Origin: Microbacteriaceae bacterium
GTDB lineage: Bacteria; Actinomycetota; Actinomycetes; Actinomycetales; Microbacteriaceae
Assembly: GCA_947443745.1 (NCBI GenBank)
Contig: CANEXL010000005.1
Location: 1-43,876, forward strand
Direction: 5' to 3'
Length of the DNA: 43,876 nucleotides
Numbering within the stretch: the first letter of the stretch is position 1; each line of letters starts with the position of its first letter. The translations under genes were made by a program, and so were the position numbers. A model generated the notes under the pieces. That model was given only the letters and a program-made list of their open reading frames with translations. It was not told the origin of the DNA and did no database searches. Positions 27,012-36,746 of the stretch are shown in pieces.

Positions 27012-28382
27012 CTACTCCGTTGGTTTTTTGGGGGGTGTCTTTCGAGCAGGCGGTGTCTTTCGCGCAGGCGGCGTCGTTGCTTTTTTAGCCGGGGCCACAA
27101 CGGGCACCTCGGCCCACACCTCGACTGGCACCTCGACCCGCACCTCGGCTGGCACCTGGACAACGGAGCGCTGCAGAATCTCGTAGGCACCCAGGACGAT
27201 GACCCCGAGAACCGTGAATCCGACAACGGCTCCAACGTTGAGCGGATTCGCCCCAATGATTCCGAGCGCCATCAGAACGATAATGACGACGCGCGCTAGC
27301 ACCCGAAAGCGGTGCATCACAGGGCTGACGGCGTTGAAGGGAAGGTTGGTCTGCCCGAGGGATCCGCGAATCGCATCGATGTTCTTGTTGATGTTGGCAC
27401 GGAATTTACTGGCAAGCGAGGATTCACCGAATGCCCACCCAATAAACCCGACGACAACGGCAAGCGTGATGAGGGCGGCGACAATCTGCAAGACGTATGC
27501 GACGAGGGCCCCGTACACGACGGCCGCAGCGGCCGCGAAGGCCGGTTCGATACTCGCGGCAATCACAATGCCACCCGTGCCGAAACCAATCGCGAGAATA
27601 CCGAGCAAGACACCCAGGGCAATGCTGGTGCCCAATAACGCGCGTGGACGACGATTTGCGGCAAATATTCCGGCCGTGAGGAGCCCCAGGACGAGCCACG
27701 GTAGCCACAGGCCCACGCCGACGCCGACCTGATAAATCACGCGCGCGAGTGCCAATTCAGGAACTTTCGCAATCACAACGGAGGTATCAATTTCAGGGAT
27801 GGCGCTCGCGAACGAAACCCCCTGCTCGATGAGGGCTGCCTTGACATCCTGAATCAAGGGCTTCAACGGAAGGCTAATTGTGCCGTCATTTGCCAGCGTC
27901 AACATGGAGTTGGGATTCCCCTCCAATAGCGCCACAACCTGCGTCTGCGTCAGTGTCAGCGTTCGCGTCCACGCTTGCTGGAACGGATCGGAGGCGACAA
28001 CGTCGGCGACAACGTTATGGATTAACGAGGTGACTCCAGAGGCGACGGGGCCGGAGACCAGACCGAGTGCGTCTTTGGCAGCTTTGGGGAGGCCTAGTGC
28101 CTCGCCCAATCCGCTGAGAAGGGAGTCGGTGACCGCGGGAATATCAACCTGCTCGCTAATCAGGCCGGTCACCTCGGTGACAATCAGTTCCTGCACGGCA
28201 GGGTCTTTGATGAGCGGGCCGAGAGTATCGACGAATTGCTTGGTGTTGGTAATTTCAACGGTTGCCCAGTGGGCCACAATTGCGGTGGGAGCTAAGAGAA
28301 CCCCCAGGGTGATAAGCACGCCGGCAAGCCACGCCCGGGAGGCGTTTGTCGGTTTGCGCGCAGAAATTGTCGGTGTCGTCAT
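27012..28382 (-). CDS. Membrane protein with low-complexity basic/proline-rich C-terminal tail
   Basis: 456 aa; N-terminal TM, large extracytoplasmic region, central TMs, tail EVRVEVPVEVWAEVPVVAPAKKATTPPARKTPPARKTPPKKPTE. Confidence 0.75.
   Translation of the reverse strand: MTTPTISARKPTNASRAWLAGVLITLGVLLAPTAIVAHWATVEITNTKQFVDTLGPLIKDPAVQELIVTEVTGLISEQVDIPAVTDSLLSGLGEALGLPKAAKDALGLVSGPVASGVTSLIHNVVADVVASDPFQQAWTRTLTLTQTQVVALLEGNPNSMLTLANDGTISLPLKPLIQDVKAALIEQGVSFASAIPEIDTSVVIAKVPELALARVIYQVGVGVGLWLPWLVLGLLTAGIFAANRRPRALLGTSIALGVLLGILAIGFGTGGIVIAASIEPAFAAAAAVVYGALVAYVLQIVAALITLAVVVGFIGWAFGESSLASKFRANINKNIDAIRGSLGQTNLPFNAVSPVMHRFRVLARVVIIVLMALGIIGANPLNVGAVVGFTVLGVIVLGAYEILQRSVVQVPAEVRVEVPVEVWAEVPVVAPAKKATTPPARKTPPARKTPPKKPTE
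27034..27069 (-). repeat. Two tandem 18-bp units encoding the RKTPPA tail repeat
   Basis: Forward-strand GGTGTCTTTCGAGCAGGC followed by GGTGTCTTTCGCGCAGGC, 17/18 identical. Confidence 0.85.
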
Positions 28383-28560
28383 GAGTCGTTCCCCCTAGAA
28401 CTGATGTGATGCGATCGTGCACAGTCTGCCAGCACGGACTCCCGGAGCATCGACATTTCGCTCGCTAAACGCACAATATTTGTGACGAATGACAGATATT
28501 ACCCTGTCAATATGCCCAATTTAGTGGAAAACCCCTACAGCGATGCAAAATAATAGGGAT

Positions 28561-29223
28561 ATGGGCGGTGCGAAAGAAATTCGAGTTGCAATTGTAGAAG
28601 ACCACGATTTGTATCGTGAGTTACTCACGACGAGTTTGGCTTCGACAGAGGGTATTTCTATCGTTGGCTCGTTCTCCGGGGTGACCGCCGCCAAGAACGG
28701 GCTCAAGCCAGGATCAGTGGACGTTGCCATCCTCGACATTGAACTGGGCGATGGCAACGGTGTCGCCTTGGGAATCACCCTGCGCCGCGCCGACCCCGAT
28801 CTCGGTATTGTCCTCCTCTCGGCCCGCAACATGGTGGAGCTTCTCCTGGGACTCCCCGAAGATGTCCGCAGCGGCTGGAGCTACCTCTCCAAGACGTCCG
28901 TGACATCCCTCGAAACCTTGGTCAACACGATTCGCGTGACCAACGACGGCGAAACCGTCATCGACCCCACCCTCGTTGCCCGCTCGTCAGCTCGCCGCGG
29001 AACGCCCGTGTCGACATTGACGAACCGCCAATTTGAGATCTTGCGCATGGTTGCCCGCGGACTGGCGAACCAGACCATTGCCGACGAACTCGGCATTGCC
29101 AACAATTCGGTCGTCAACCACCTCAGCGCCATCTACGCGTCGCTGAACATTCCCGAAGGTCAAAACGCCCGCGTCTCCGCCGTGTTGGAGTTCTTGAACG
29201 ACACGTCGCGACCGAGCTCCTGA
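28561..29223 (+). CDS. NarL/LuxR-family response regulator (no adjacent histidine kinase)
   Basis: REC domain (IRVAIVEDHDLYRELLTTSL...DVAILDIELGDGNGVALG...LLSARN...YLSKTSVTSLETL) plus LuxR HTH (LTNRQFEILRMVARGLANQTIADELGIANNSVVNHLSAIYASL). A start at 28543 is possible. Confidence 0.88.
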   Translation: MGGAKEIRVAIVEDHDLYRELLTTSLASTEGISIVGSFSGVTAAKNGLKPGSVDVAILDIELGDGNGVALGITLRRADPDLGIVLLSARNMVELLLGLPEDVRSGWSYLSKTSVTSLETLVNTIRVTNDGETVIDPTLVARSSARRGTPVSTLTNRQFEILRMVARGLANQTIADELGIANNSVVNHLSAIYASLNIPEGQNARVSAVLEFLNDTSRPSS

Positions 29224-29250
29224 CGCGGCTCGCGCGTCCTACGGTTTAAC

Positions 29251-29289
29251 AAAAAAGCCGGCCCTCCATCAAGGAGAGCCGGCTTTTTT
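29251..29289. terminator. Bidirectional intrinsic terminator
   Basis: AAAAAAGCCGGCCCTCC-ATCAA-GGAGAGCCGGCTTTTTT between convergent genes. Confidence 0.95.
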
Positions 29290-29297
29290 GATACGTC

Positions 29298-30185
29298 CTA
29301 GAGGTTCGCGAGAATCTCACGCATGAGGCGAGCGGCCTCAGAGGGAGTCTTACCAACCTTGACACCGGCGGCCTCGAGGGCCTCCTGCTTTGCCTGTGCC
29401 GTTCCCGCGGAGCCAGAAACGATGGCGCCAGCGTGGCCCATTGTCTTGCCCTCGGGAGCGGTGAAGCCGGCAACATAACCCACAACGGGCTTCGTGACGT
29501 GGGCCTTGATGTAGTCGGCGGCGCGCTCTTCAGCGTCTCCCCCGATTTCACCAATCATGACGATTGCCTTGGTCTCGGGGTCGGCCTCGAAAGCAGCAAG
29601 CGCATCGATGTGCGTGGTACCCACGATGGGGTCACCACCAATTCCGATGGCGGTCGAGAAACCGAGATCGCGCAACTCGAACATCATCTGGTAGGTCAAG
29701 GTACCCGACTTGGAAACCAAGCCAATGGGGCCCTTGCCCGTGATGTTTGCGGGCGTGATTCCCACGAGGCATTCGCCGGGGGTGATGATGCCAGGGCAGT
29801 TGGGGCCAATCAGACGAGTCTTGTTGCCCTTCTCCTGCGCGTAGGCCCAGAACTCGGCGGAGTCTTGAACGGGGATGCCCTCGGTGATGATAACGAGAAG
29901 GGGAATCTCGGCGTCAATGGCTTCCATGACGGCATCCTTGGAGAAGGCCGGAGGAACGAAGGCAATCGAAACGTCGGCGCCCGTGGCAGCCATTGCTTCG
30001 GCTACCGTCGCGAAAACGGGAAGCTCAACATCACCGTGAGTAACCGTGGTGCCCGCCTTGCGAGCGTTGACACCGCCCACAACATTGGTGCCAGCGGCGA
30101 GCATGCGGCCGGTGTGCTTGGAACCCTCGCCACCGGTGATGCCCTGAACGATGACCTTGGAGTCTTTATTTACAAAGATCGACAT
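29298..30185 (-). CDS. sucD: Succinyl-CoA synthetase alpha subunit
   Basis: [99 protein letters not shown]. Confidence 0.97.
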   Translation of the reverse strand: MSIFVNKDSKVIVQGITGGEGSKHTGRMLAAGTNVVGGVNARKAGTTVTHGDVELPVFATVAEAMAATGADVSIAFVPPAFSKDAVMEAIDAEIPLLVIITEGIPVQDSAEFWAYAQEKGNKTRLIGPNCPGIITPGECLVGITPANITGKGPIGLVSKSGTLTYQMMFELRDLGFSTAIGIGGDPIVGTTHIDALAAFEADPETKAIVMIGEIGGDAEERAADYIKAHVTKPVVGYVAGFTAPEGKTMGHAGAIVSGSAGTAQAKQEALEAAGVKVGKTPSEAARLMREILANL

Positions 30186-30214
30186 ATTTTGTCCTTAGGT
30201 TTTTTCAGCGGCGC

Positions 30215-31378
30215 TTAGCGCGCAGCCAGCTCGGCGGCCTTGTCGGCACCCTCATCCATGCCACTGGCAATGGTGATGAGGGGGTGGTTGGCAGCAGCCA
30301 AGATGCGGCGGCCCTCTTCGACGTTGTTACCGTCGAGGCGAACGACCAGAGGCTTCGTTGCAGCCGAACCCAGCATTTCAAGGGCCTTGACAATACCGTT
30401 GGCAACGGCGTCACACGCGGTGATGCCCCCAAAGACGTTGACGAAAACGCTCTTTACCTGAGGGTCACCGAGAATAACATCGAGGCCGGCAGCCATGACC
30501 TCAGCGGATGCTCCGCCGCCAATGTCCAAGAAGTTTGCGGGGCGAACACCACCGTGGTTTTCGCCGGCGTAGGCCACAACATCCAACGTGCTCATCACAA
30601 GTCCGGCACCGTTACCGATGATTCCGACCTGACCGTCGAGCTTGACGTAGTTGAGGTTCGCAGCCTTGGCCTTTGCCTCGAGAGGATCTGCCGCGGCAGC
30701 GTCTTCGAGAGCAGCGTGGTGAGCGTGACGGAATTCGGCGTTCTCATCAAGCGAAACCTTGCCATCGAGCGCAACAATGTCGCCGGCGGCGGTCAGAACG
30801 AGAGGGTTGACCTCCACGAGCGTGGCGTCCTCACCCTTGTAGACCTCGTAGAGCTTGACGAAGACGGGAGCAACCTTGTCGACCAGTTCAGCGGGGAACT
30901 TGGCTTCGATGGCGATGCGCTTGGCTTCGGCAAGGTCGATTCCCTTGATGGGGTTGACCTCAATGCGAGCCAAAGCGTCGGGGCGCTCGACGGCGAGAAC
31001 TTCAATTTCTACGCCACCCTCGTAGCTGGCAAGACACAGGTACGAGCGGTTTGCGCGGTCAAGCAGAACGGAGAAGTAGAACTCCTCTTCAATCTGTGCA
31101 CCAGCGGCAACCATGACGCGCTTGACGATGTGGCCTTTGATGTCGAGTCCGAGAATTGCTTCGGCGGCAGCCTGCGCTTCATCGGCGTTCTTGGCAACCT
31201 TGACGCCGCCAGCCTTGCCGCGACCGCCAACCTTTACCTGAGCCTTGACGACAACAACGCCACCGATTTTCTCGGCGGCGGCGCGAGCCTCAGCAGGAGT
31301 GTCGGCAATGATGCCAGCGAGTACGGGAACGCCGTAGCTCTCGAATATGTCTCTAGCTTGGTATTCGTACAGATCCAC
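30215..31378 (-). CDS. sucC: Succinyl-CoA synthetase beta subunit
   Basis: GTG start at 31378 ([22 protein letters not shown]); [55 protein letters not shown]. Confidence 0.97.
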   Translation of the reverse strand: MDLYEYQARDIFESYGVPVLAGIIADTPAEARAAAEKIGGVVVVKAQVKVGGRGKAGGVKVAKNADEAQAAAEAILGLDIKGHIVKRVMVAAGAQIEEEFYFSVLLDRANRSYLCLASYEGGVEIEVLAVERPDALARIEVNPIKGIDLAEAKRIAIEAKFPAELVDKVAPVFVKLYEVYKGEDATLVEVNPLVLTAAGDIVALDGKVSLDENAEFRHAHHAALEDAAAADPLEAKAKAANLNYVKLDGQVGIIGNGAGLVMSTLDVVAYAGENHGGVRPANFLDIGGGASAEVMAAGLDVILGDPQVKSVFVNVFGGITACDAVANGIVKALEMLGSAATKPLVVRLDGNNVEEGRRILAAANHPLITIASGMDEGADKAAELAAR

Positions 31379-31442
31379 GTGATTTCCCAATCAGCATTCA
31401 GCGATAAGAGAGTCGAACGGTCTCGCGCTACAGCGCAAAAGT

Positions 31443-31461
31443 ACCTTGACGTCAAGATAAT
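31443..31461 (-). promoter_or_regulatory. Palindromic motif upstream of sucC shared with icd
   Basis: Reverse strand TCTTGACGTCAAGGTACTT; 17/19 identical to the icd upstream motif. Confidence 0.6.
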
Positions 31462-31553
31462 TTGACCGAGTACGACTTTACCGGTTTTTTGGGCGGCGGG
31501 GGTGCCGATGCCTTTCGCCGGTTGGCGCACAAGAGCGACACTAAAACGTAAAC

Positions 31554-31572
31554 AAAGCTTTGCCTTACCTTG
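31554..31572 (+). promoter_or_regulatory. Weak DtxR/IdeR-like iron-box candidate upstream of VIT-family gene
   Basis: AAAGCTTTGCCTTACCTTG; the right half resembles the GCCTTACCTAA half of iron boxes, the left half is poor. Confidence 0.25.
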
Positions 31573-31608
31573 GTGGCGAAACATCGACCTGTCTGGTTGA
31601 GTAAAAAC

Positions 31609-32316
31609 ATGACTGAACATGGTTTTGAGCCCCACGAGGCTGCCTTTGCTTCAAAACTGAATTGGCTCCGGGCCGGAGTGCTCGGCGCTAACGACGGCAT
31701 CGTCTCCGTTGCCGCCCTCGTTGTTGGTGTGGCAGCTGCGACATCCGACGCTGGCGTCATCCTGCTCACGGCAACCGCTGCCCTCGTCGCCGGCGCGATT
31801 TCGATGGCTCTCGGGGAATATGTCTCGGTCAGCAGCCAACGCGACAGCGAAATTGCCCTGATTGCCAAGGAACGCCAGGAACTCGCCGACGAGCCCGAGG
31901 CCGAACTTCTTGAGCTTGCCGAGATCTACCAAGCCAAGGGCCTTTCGGCCGAGACGGCGCACACGGTTGCGCTCGAGCTGACCGCTCACGATGCTCTTCG
32001 CGCGCACCTCGAGGCCGAACTGAACATCAGCGGCGAGCACCTCACCAATCCTTTGCACGCGGCCATGTCCTCTGCCATTGCCTTCGTCGTGGGAGCCGCG
32101 CTTCCACTGGTCACCGTGTTGTTGGCCCCGGTCGAGTGGCGCATTGGCGCAACTTTCATCTCCGTCATTGTGGCGCTCGCCCTCACCGGTGGACTCGGTG
32201 CGTACATCGGCGGAAGCCCGATGCCGCGCTCCATCTTGCGGGTCACCATCGGCGGCGCTGCGGCGCTTATCGTCACCTTCGCCATCGGAAAGCTCATTGG
32301 CGGGGTCGCGCTCTAA
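31609..32316 (+). CDS. VIT1/CCC1-family Fe/Mn transporter
   Basis: 235 aa: LNWLRAGVLGANDGIVSVAALVVGVAAATSDAGVILLTATAALVAGAISMALGEYVSVSSQRDSE is diagnostic of the VIT family. Confidence 0.92.
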   Translation: MTEHGFEPHEAAFASKLNWLRAGVLGANDGIVSVAALVVGVAAATSDAGVILLTATAALVAGAISMALGEYVSVSSQRDSEIALIAKERQELADEPEAELLELAEIYQAKGLSAETAHTVALELTAHDALRAHLEAELNISGEHLTNPLHAAMSSAIAFVVGAALPLVTVLLAPVEWRIGATFISVIVALALTGGLGAYIGGSPMPRSILRVTIGGAAALIVTFAIGKLIGGVAL

Positions 32317-32358
32317 CCGACCAGCGCGCGCCAACCAGCGCTCGACGGCGTCAACATG

Positions 32359-34719
32359 CTAAATCTTTTCGATTGGCGCAATCTTGATGAGCAGTTTCTT
32401 GGCGCCGGCCGCATCGAACTTCACGTGTGCGACACGCTTGGCACCGTCACCGGTGACCTGAGAAACCAATCCTTCGCCAAAATCAGCGTGACGGATGCGG
32501 TCCCCCGCAGCCAGCTCGAGGTCACCGTTGTCGCGCACCTTGTTGGTGATGCGATTGGCCCACTCGCTCTTGGGGCGCGGTGCTGCCTCCAAGGAGTTCC
32601 AGCCGCCTTCCGTGGATCCCCATCCGTTCGATTCACTCGAGGTTCCCGAGCGGCCGTAGCCGCCGTTACTGCTGTAGCCGCTCGAGCCCGCTCCGAAGCG
32701 ACCTGACCCCGTCAAGCCGCGCCCGTCGGAACCAAAGCCCGCGCCGTTGCCGGGTGACTGGCGCCAGTCCATGAGCTCCGCCGGAATCTCCTGGAGGTAG
32801 CGGCTGGGCAGTGCGCTGTTGGTCTGGCCAAACTGAGCGCGGCTCATCGCCAACGAAATGAAGAGTCTCTGGCGTGCCCGCGTAATGCCCACATAGAAGA
32901 GGCGTCGCTCTTCGGCGGGGCCACCGGGCTCCCCCGCCGACATGCGGTGGGGAAGAAGTTCTTCTTCAACACCCGTGATGAACACGGCTTCGTACTCGAG
33001 ACCTTTGGCCGTGTGCAGTGTCATGAGGCTGACCGTGCCGCTGGCATCATCTAGATCATCGGCTGCCGCCACGAGGGCGACCTCCGTCAGAAAATCAATC
33101 AGGGTGCCATCGGGGTTGTTCTTGTCGAACTCCTTGGTCACCGCCAAGAGCTCATCGACGTTCTCCGCCCTCGCCTCATCTTGCGCATCCCGCGACGCCC
33201 GCAACAGAGTGGTGTAACCGGTCTCTTCGAGCAGCTTGGCCAAAACCTCGCCGACCGAGCCCGCCTCCAAGAGAACCGTGGCCTCGTCGAGCAGCGCCGA
33301 CAGGCGCGCGATCGCCCCAGATACTTTGGGACCGAACCCCAGAGAATCAGCGGAGCGCAAAGACTCCCGCAGGCTGATCTCGTTCTGGTCGGCATAGTTT
33401 TGAAGCTGAGTCTCGGTGGCCGGGCCGATGCCCCGCTTGGGAACGTTCAGAATGCGCCGAACCGCGAGTGCATCCGCCGGGTTGGCAATGGCCACAAGGT
33501 ACGACAGCACGTCTTTTATCTCAGCACGCTCGTAGAACTTGGTACCGCCCAGAATTCGATAGGGCAACGCGGAGCGGATGAAGATTTCTTCCAACGCACG
33601 CGTCTGAGCGTTGGTTCGATAGAAGACGGCCATCTTGTTGTAGTCCATGCCGGCGGCGCGCAGGGCGCTGATCTCATCGACGACAAACTGCGCTTCGTCG
33701 TGAGCGGAGTACCCCGTGAAACCAACGATCTTCTCGCCCCCACCGACCGCGGTCCACAGCTTCTTGTCTTTGCGATCGAAGTTGTTGGAGATGACGCCGT
33801 TCGCGGCATCCAGAATGTTCTGCGTCGAGCGATAGTTCTGCTCGAGCATGACCACTTTGGCCCCGGGGAAGTCCCGCTCGAACTCCGAGATGTTGCGCAT
33901 GTCGGCGCCGCGAAAAGCGTAGATTGACTGATCCGAGTCGCCCACGACGGTGAGCGATGCTCCCGGTTGGCCATCTTCTGTCTCGCGGGTCAGCTCATGG
34001 ATGAGCGAGTACTGCGCGTGATTGGTGTCTTGGTACTCATCGACCAAGATGTGGCGGAACTTGCGTCGGTACACATCCGCGACATGGGGGAAGGCGCGGA
34101 AGAGAAAGACGGTCTGTGCCAGCAAGTCGTCGAAGTCGAAGGCATTGGCCGATTGCAGCGCCCGCGAGTAGGCCCGAAAAACCTCGAGAAACTTGCGTTC
34201 GCTCGGGTCACTCATGTTGGCATTGCGCGCGTAGCTGTCGGCGTCGCTCAACTCATTCTTGAGCCGAGAAATCTTGCCCGATACCCCAGAGACGGTGAGC
34301 CCATAAGTATCGGCCTCGTGCTCTTTGATAATGCGCTTGATCAAGGTACGAGAGTCATGGGAATCGTAGATGGTGAAGTTTTTGGTGAAGCCAAAGTTTT
34401 CGGCCTCTCGGCGAAGAATGCGCACGCACGAAGAGTGGAACGTTGAAATCCACATGCCCTCTGTCGCTGCCCCCAGCAGCACCTCAGCGCGCTCACGCAT
34501 TTCGGCGGCAGCCTTGTTCGTAAAAGTGATGGCAAGAATCTGGCTCGGCCACGCTTCTTGGGCGCGAATTAAGCTGGCGATGCGCCGCGTGAGAACGCTG
34601 GTTTTACCGGAACCGGCGCCCGCCACAATCAGAAGGGCGGGGCCACGATATTGAACGGCCTCGAGCTGTTCCGGGTTCAACCCATCGAGCAGCGGATCGG
34701 AAGGCATAAGAAGGCTCAT
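32359..34719 (-). CDS. pcrA: ATP-dependent DNA helicase UvrD/PcrA
   Basis: 786 aa: LNPEQLEAVQYRGPALLIVAGAGSGKTSVLTRRIA, VDEYQDTNHAQY, GDSDQSIYAFRGAD, LMTLHTAKGLEYEAVFITGVEEELLPH; Gly/Ser-rich linker then C-terminal domain. Confidence 0.95.
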   Translation of the reverse strand: MSLLMPSDPLLDGLNPEQLEAVQYRGPALLIVAGAGSGKTSVLTRRIASLIRAQEAWPSQILAITFTNKAAAEMRERAEVLLGAATEGMWISTFHSSCVRILRREAENFGFTKNFTIYDSHDSRTLIKRIIKEHEADTYGLTVSGVSGKISRLKNELSDADSYARNANMSDPSERKFLEVFRAYSRALQSANAFDFDDLLAQTVFLFRAFPHVADVYRRKFRHILVDEYQDTNHAQYSLIHELTRETEDGQPGASLTVVGDSDQSIYAFRGADMRNISEFERDFPGAKVVMLEQNYRSTQNILDAANGVISNNFDRKDKKLWTAVGGGEKIVGFTGYSAHDEAQFVVDEISALRAAGMDYNKMAVFYRTNAQTRALEEIFIRSALPYRILGGTKFYERAEIKDVLSYLVAIANPADALAVRRILNVPKRGIGPATETQLQNYADQNEISLRESLRSADSLGFGPKVSGAIARLSALLDEATVLLEAGSVGEVLAKLLEETGYTTLLRASRDAQDEARAENVDELLAVTKEFDKNNPDGTLIDFLTEVALVAAADDLDDASGTVSLMTLHTAKGLEYEAVFITGVEEELLPHRMSAGEPGGPAEERRLFYVGITRARQRLFISLAMSRAQFGQTNSALPSRYLQEIPAELMDWRQSPGNGAGFGSDGRGLTGSGRFGAGSSGYSSNGGYGRSGTSSESNGWGSTEGGWNSLEAAPRPKSEWANRITNKVRDNGDLELAAGDRIRHADFGEGLVSQVTGDGAKRVAHVKFDAAGAKKLLIKIAPIEKI

Positions 34720-34731
34720 AACCTCTCAATT

Positions 34732-35757
34732 CTACGGCCGCGGTGTGACACTCTCGCGGGCCACAATGGCCAAGTCAGGATGATCGGCAAAGACCCCGTC
34801 AACACCGGTCGACAAGATGGCCTCGTAATAGCCCTGCCAATCACCCCACGACGTCACATCCAACCCGCCATGCCATTTCGCGGGTAAAAAGGTGTTTTCC
34901 GGGCGAAGAGTCCACACGAAAACCTCGAGCCCATAATTCTGAGCCATCTCGACAAGCCGCTTGCCGGCCGCTACATTTCCCGTGAGAATGTCCACCAGAT
35001 AACGAGCGTCGACGCTGATGCCATCAAAGAATCCACCGAGAACTTCGAGTCCCGCGTCAGAGAGCTCCTCCGCATTTCCGAGCGAAGGCACACCCTGCGC
35101 CTCGGCCCATTTGCGCTCATCCCACGCGACGTAGCCAAACTCGAGAATATAAAAGTGTCGCGCCCCGATGCCGCGCTCCCGCAGCGTACCCAAAATGGTT
35201 TTCTCGAAGCTCTCGACGGTCAGACGAGGATCGTCGTGCGCCCAACCGGCTGCTGACAGCTCGTTGGCGAGAAGGTCATCGAGCGGCAAACCGACATCCG
35301 CAAAATTGGTGGCGTGCTTCAATTCCAACATCAGAGCGACATCCATGCCCGGATGCTCATCCACAATGCCCAATAAATCTCTCAGCCTCAAAATGGGCTC
35401 GCTGTCGTCCAAAGCGGCGTTCACCGGACGCACGGCCGGAAGTCGTTCACGACACCGCAGCGTCGAGAGCTCCGCCCACGTGAAATCTTCGGTGAAGAAT
35501 CCCGACGTCGATTTTCCGTTGATGAGTTTGGTCGCATAGCGGTCGGCAAATTCCGGATGCTCGGTCACATCTGTTGTTCCCGACAACTCGTTCTCGTGCC
35601 GAATCACGAGCACGCCGTCGCTGGACGCAACAAGATCGGGCTCGAGGGCATCCGCGCCCAACTCGATGGCAAGGAGGTACGCCGACCGAGTGTGCTCGGG
35701 GCGGTATCCACTGGCTCCCCGATGGGCAATTACGACAGGATTCAGGCGAGGATTCAT
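34732..35757 (-). CDS. Glycerophosphodiester phosphodiesterase
   Basis: MNPRLNPVVIAHRGASGYRPEHTRSAYLLAIELGADALEPDLVASSDGVLVIRHENELSGTTDV is typical of the GDPD family. Confidence 0.93.
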   Translation of the reverse strand: MNPRLNPVVIAHRGASGYRPEHTRSAYLLAIELGADALEPDLVASSDGVLVIRHENELSGTTDVTEHPEFADRYATKLINGKSTSGFFTEDFTWAELSTLRCRERLPAVRPVNAALDDSEPILRLRDLLGIVDEHPGMDVALMLELKHATNFADVGLPLDDLLANELSAAGWAHDDPRLTVESFEKTILGTLRERGIGARHFYILEFGYVAWDERKWAEAQGVPSLGNAEELSDAGLEVLGGFFDGISVDARYLVDILTGNVAAGKRLVEMAQNYGLEVFVWTLRPENTFLPAKWHGGLDVTSWGDWQGYYEAILSTGVDGVFADHPDLAIVARESVTPRP

Positions 35758-35881
35758 CGTCACACCGCTAGATTACCGGGGCATTCCCATAGGGCTCTCA
35801 GGCAACGCTCGGTGATTGCTCGATATATTTGAAGGTGTCTCACCGACGAGTGTATTTTCCTGAAAGGAACCCCTCACCGCC

Positions 35882-36712
35882 ATGGCCATGAACAACCCCG
35901 CCTACAACCGCAACAAAGGCTTCACCTCTGACAAAGGGACGCTCAGCGCTACGGAGCTTCAGGCGATGTACGACGCCTCGCCCAACACCGTGACCCGCAA
36001 CGCCGGGGGCACCAACACGGTAGCTGAAACCCCCATGAGCATTGAGGGTTCCGTCGGAAAATCTGTCGGACTTTTTGCGGTTCTTGTGGTCGGAGCGGTC
36101 GTCGGATGGTTTTTGACAAGCGCGAATCCTGACCTCGGGATGAGTCTGATGTTCGTCACCATGCTGGTAGGTTTCGGCCTCGCTATGGTGAACATCTTCA
36201 AAAAGGAGCCGTCTCCCGGCCTCATCCTGGCGTACGCGCTCGTGCAGGGATTCTTCTTGGGCATCATCTCGATGGTCTACAACACCATGTGGAACGGCAT
36301 CGTTTTGCAGGCCGTCCTCGCAACGCTCACCGTCGTTGGTGTGACCCTGGCCCTCTTCGCCAGTGGCAAAGTGCGCGCCTCCGCCAAAGCCACCAAGGTC
36401 TTCATGATTGCCATGGTCGGCTACCTGGTCTTTAGCGTGGTCAACGTCTTACTCGTGTCCTTTGGTGCCATTAGCAACCCGTGGGGAATCAGCGGAATAT
36501 CCTTCTTCGGTATCCCCCTCGGTGCTCTCATCGGAATAGTCGCCATTCTCCTCGGGGCATACTCCCTCGTCCTCGACTTCGACTTCATCCAGAAGGGTGT
36601 TGCGAACCGAATTCCCGCGAAGTATGAATGGACCGGCGCGTTCGGCATCATGGTTACGGTCATCTGGTTGTACCTCGAGATCTTGCGACTTTTGGCTATT
36701 ACTCGAAACTAG
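35882..36712 (+). CDS. Bax inhibitor-1/YccA family membrane protein
   Basis: 276 aa; N-terminal MNNPAYNRNKGF, multiple TMs, LVLDFDFIQKGVANRIPAKYEWTGAFGIMVTVIWLYLEILRLLAI. Confidence 0.9.
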   Translation: MAMNNPAYNRNKGFTSDKGTLSATELQAMYDASPNTVTRNAGGTNTVAETPMSIEGSVGKSVGLFAVLVVGAVVGWFLTSANPDLGMSLMFVTMLVGFGLAMVNIFKKEPSPGLILAYALVQGFFLGIISMVYNTMWNGIVLQAVLATLTVVGVTLALFASGKVRASAKATKVFMIAMVGYLVFSVVNVLLVSFGAISNPWGISGISFFGIPLGALIGIVAILLGAYSLVLDFDFIQKGVANRIPAKYEWTGAFGIMVTVIWLYLEILRLLAITRN

Positions 36713-36733
36713 TTTTGTCACAGCTAACATGGT

Positions 36734-36746
36734 TATAATCTTGGTA
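36734..36746 (+). promoter_or_regulatory. -10 box implying a leaderless transcript of the TetR-like gene
   Basis: TATAAT at 36734-36739 with ATG at 36746, so transcription would start at or next to the A of ATG. No clear -35 at standard spacing. Confidence 0.5.

Noticed and set aside
27098-27170. Repetitive ACCTCG/GCACCT pattern resembling a short tandem array
   Set aside because: Explained by codon repetition in the EV-rich tail of the membrane protein (27012-28382), not an independent element.
30284-31465. 393-aa plus-strand ORF
   Set aside because: Antisense of sucC; composition is a mirror of the real frame.
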